Source: Euborellia annulipes (lineage: Eukaryota > Arthropoda > Insecta > Dermaptera > Anisolabididae). From it: a DNA stretch of 64,000 bases. The DNA is taken from assembly GCA_023213315.1 (NCBI GenBank), contig JAKCPI010014350.1, positions 62,001-126,000 on the forward strand. The letters are read 5' to 3'. How positions within the stretch are numbered: the first letter of the stretch is position 1; each line of letters begins with the position of its first letter. The notes below the pieces were generated by a model. That model was not told the DNA's origin. It saw only the letters and a list, made by a program, of their open reading frames with translations, and ran no database searches. A program made the position numbers and the translations under genes. Below, piece by piece: positions 63,864 through 64,000 of the stretch.

Positions 63864-64000
63864 ATGATTGTTGTTACCTTGACCTATAAAAAACCATTAG
63901 CCGAAGTTGATGCTGTACTAAAAGGGCATATTGCATTTTTAGACCATTACTATGAGCAGAGGAAATTTTTGGCATCGGGGCGTCGAGAAAATAGAGTAGG
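63864..64000 (+). CDS. YciI family protein, partial (cut at window end)
   Basis: 45 residues visible from MIVVTLTYKKPLAEVDAVLK; the next part HIAFLDHYYEQRKFLASGRR matches the YciI/YCII domain. Such proteins are small ferredoxin-like folds with a conserved His-Asp pair; the visible His is in GHIAF. The gene runs off the right edge. Function unknown. Confidence 0.75.
   Translation, partial: MIVVTLTYKKPLAEVDAVLKGHIAFLDHYYEQRKFLASGRRENRV

Overview
The window is chromosomal DNA of an Acinetobacter, most likely the A. calcoaceticus-baumannii complex. Supporting evidence is the low G+C, the Moraxellaceae-type gene set, a CraA-type chloramphenicol exporter, the pilA-pglL pair, the gmk-rpoZ-spoT-ridA order, the ispH-fimT-pilVWX-pilY1-pilE order, and a gdhA-astCADBE arginine catabolic block. 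I see no rRNA, tRNA, insertion sequence, prophage or CRISPR array. Many genes are split by one-base indels, often in short homopolymers. These hit housekeeping genes such as gmk and spoT and cluster at 3.6-5.7, 14.3-21.2 and 54.2-57.0 kb. I read them mainly as assembly or sequencing errors and annotate each gene over its whole span.

Layout, left part. 0-5 kb: gltD, a ferritin-like hydrolase, then lemA with two TPM-domain genes. 5.2-7.5 kb: the type IV pilin gene pilA and a PglL-type O-oligosaccharyltransferase. 7.6-9.1 kb (minus): bacterioferritin, its ferredoxin Bfd behind a Fur-box-like site, and RidA. 9.2-12.5 kb (minus): gmk-rpoZ-spoT. 12.6-21.5 kb (plus): ispH followed by the minor-pilin operon, including the PilY1 adhesin with a von Willebrand A motif and a calcium loop. 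21.6-23.8 kb: rpsP-rimM-trmD-rplS. 23.9-26 kb (minus): a secreted lipase and its foldase.

Middle part. 26-35 kb: truB, a TSUP permease, a hemerythrin-like protein, two tandem EamA exporters, serA diverging from a D-2-hydroxyglutarate dehydrogenase-like flavoprotein, and a DUF3592-like membrane protein. 34.5-47.2 kb: two paralogous small lipoproteins around an mdaB-ygiN pair, craA, a FUSC-family protein, sodC, an AI-2E family permease, an orphan ParA, a membrane-anchored nuclease-like protein, two exported proteins of unknown function, a methyltransferase and an alpha/beta-hydrolase-like protein. 47.6-57.5 kb: an amino-acid permease between very AT-rich gaps, then gdhA and astCADBE. The last six genes take arginine to glutamate and on to 2-oxoglutarate.

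Right end, 57.6-64 kb: an accessory-looking stretch with two hydrophilin-like repeat proteins, a small membrane-anchored protein, an S8 protease and a lipoprotein, then a LysR regulator diverging from a third EamA exporter, and a partial YciI gene.

Most of the window is ordinary chromosome. The observations most worth checking are a bacterioferritin that has lost four of six ferroxidase ligands but kept the haem methionine, a SpoT with a degenerate synthetase domain, and the hydrophilin/protease island at 57.6-61.8 kb.
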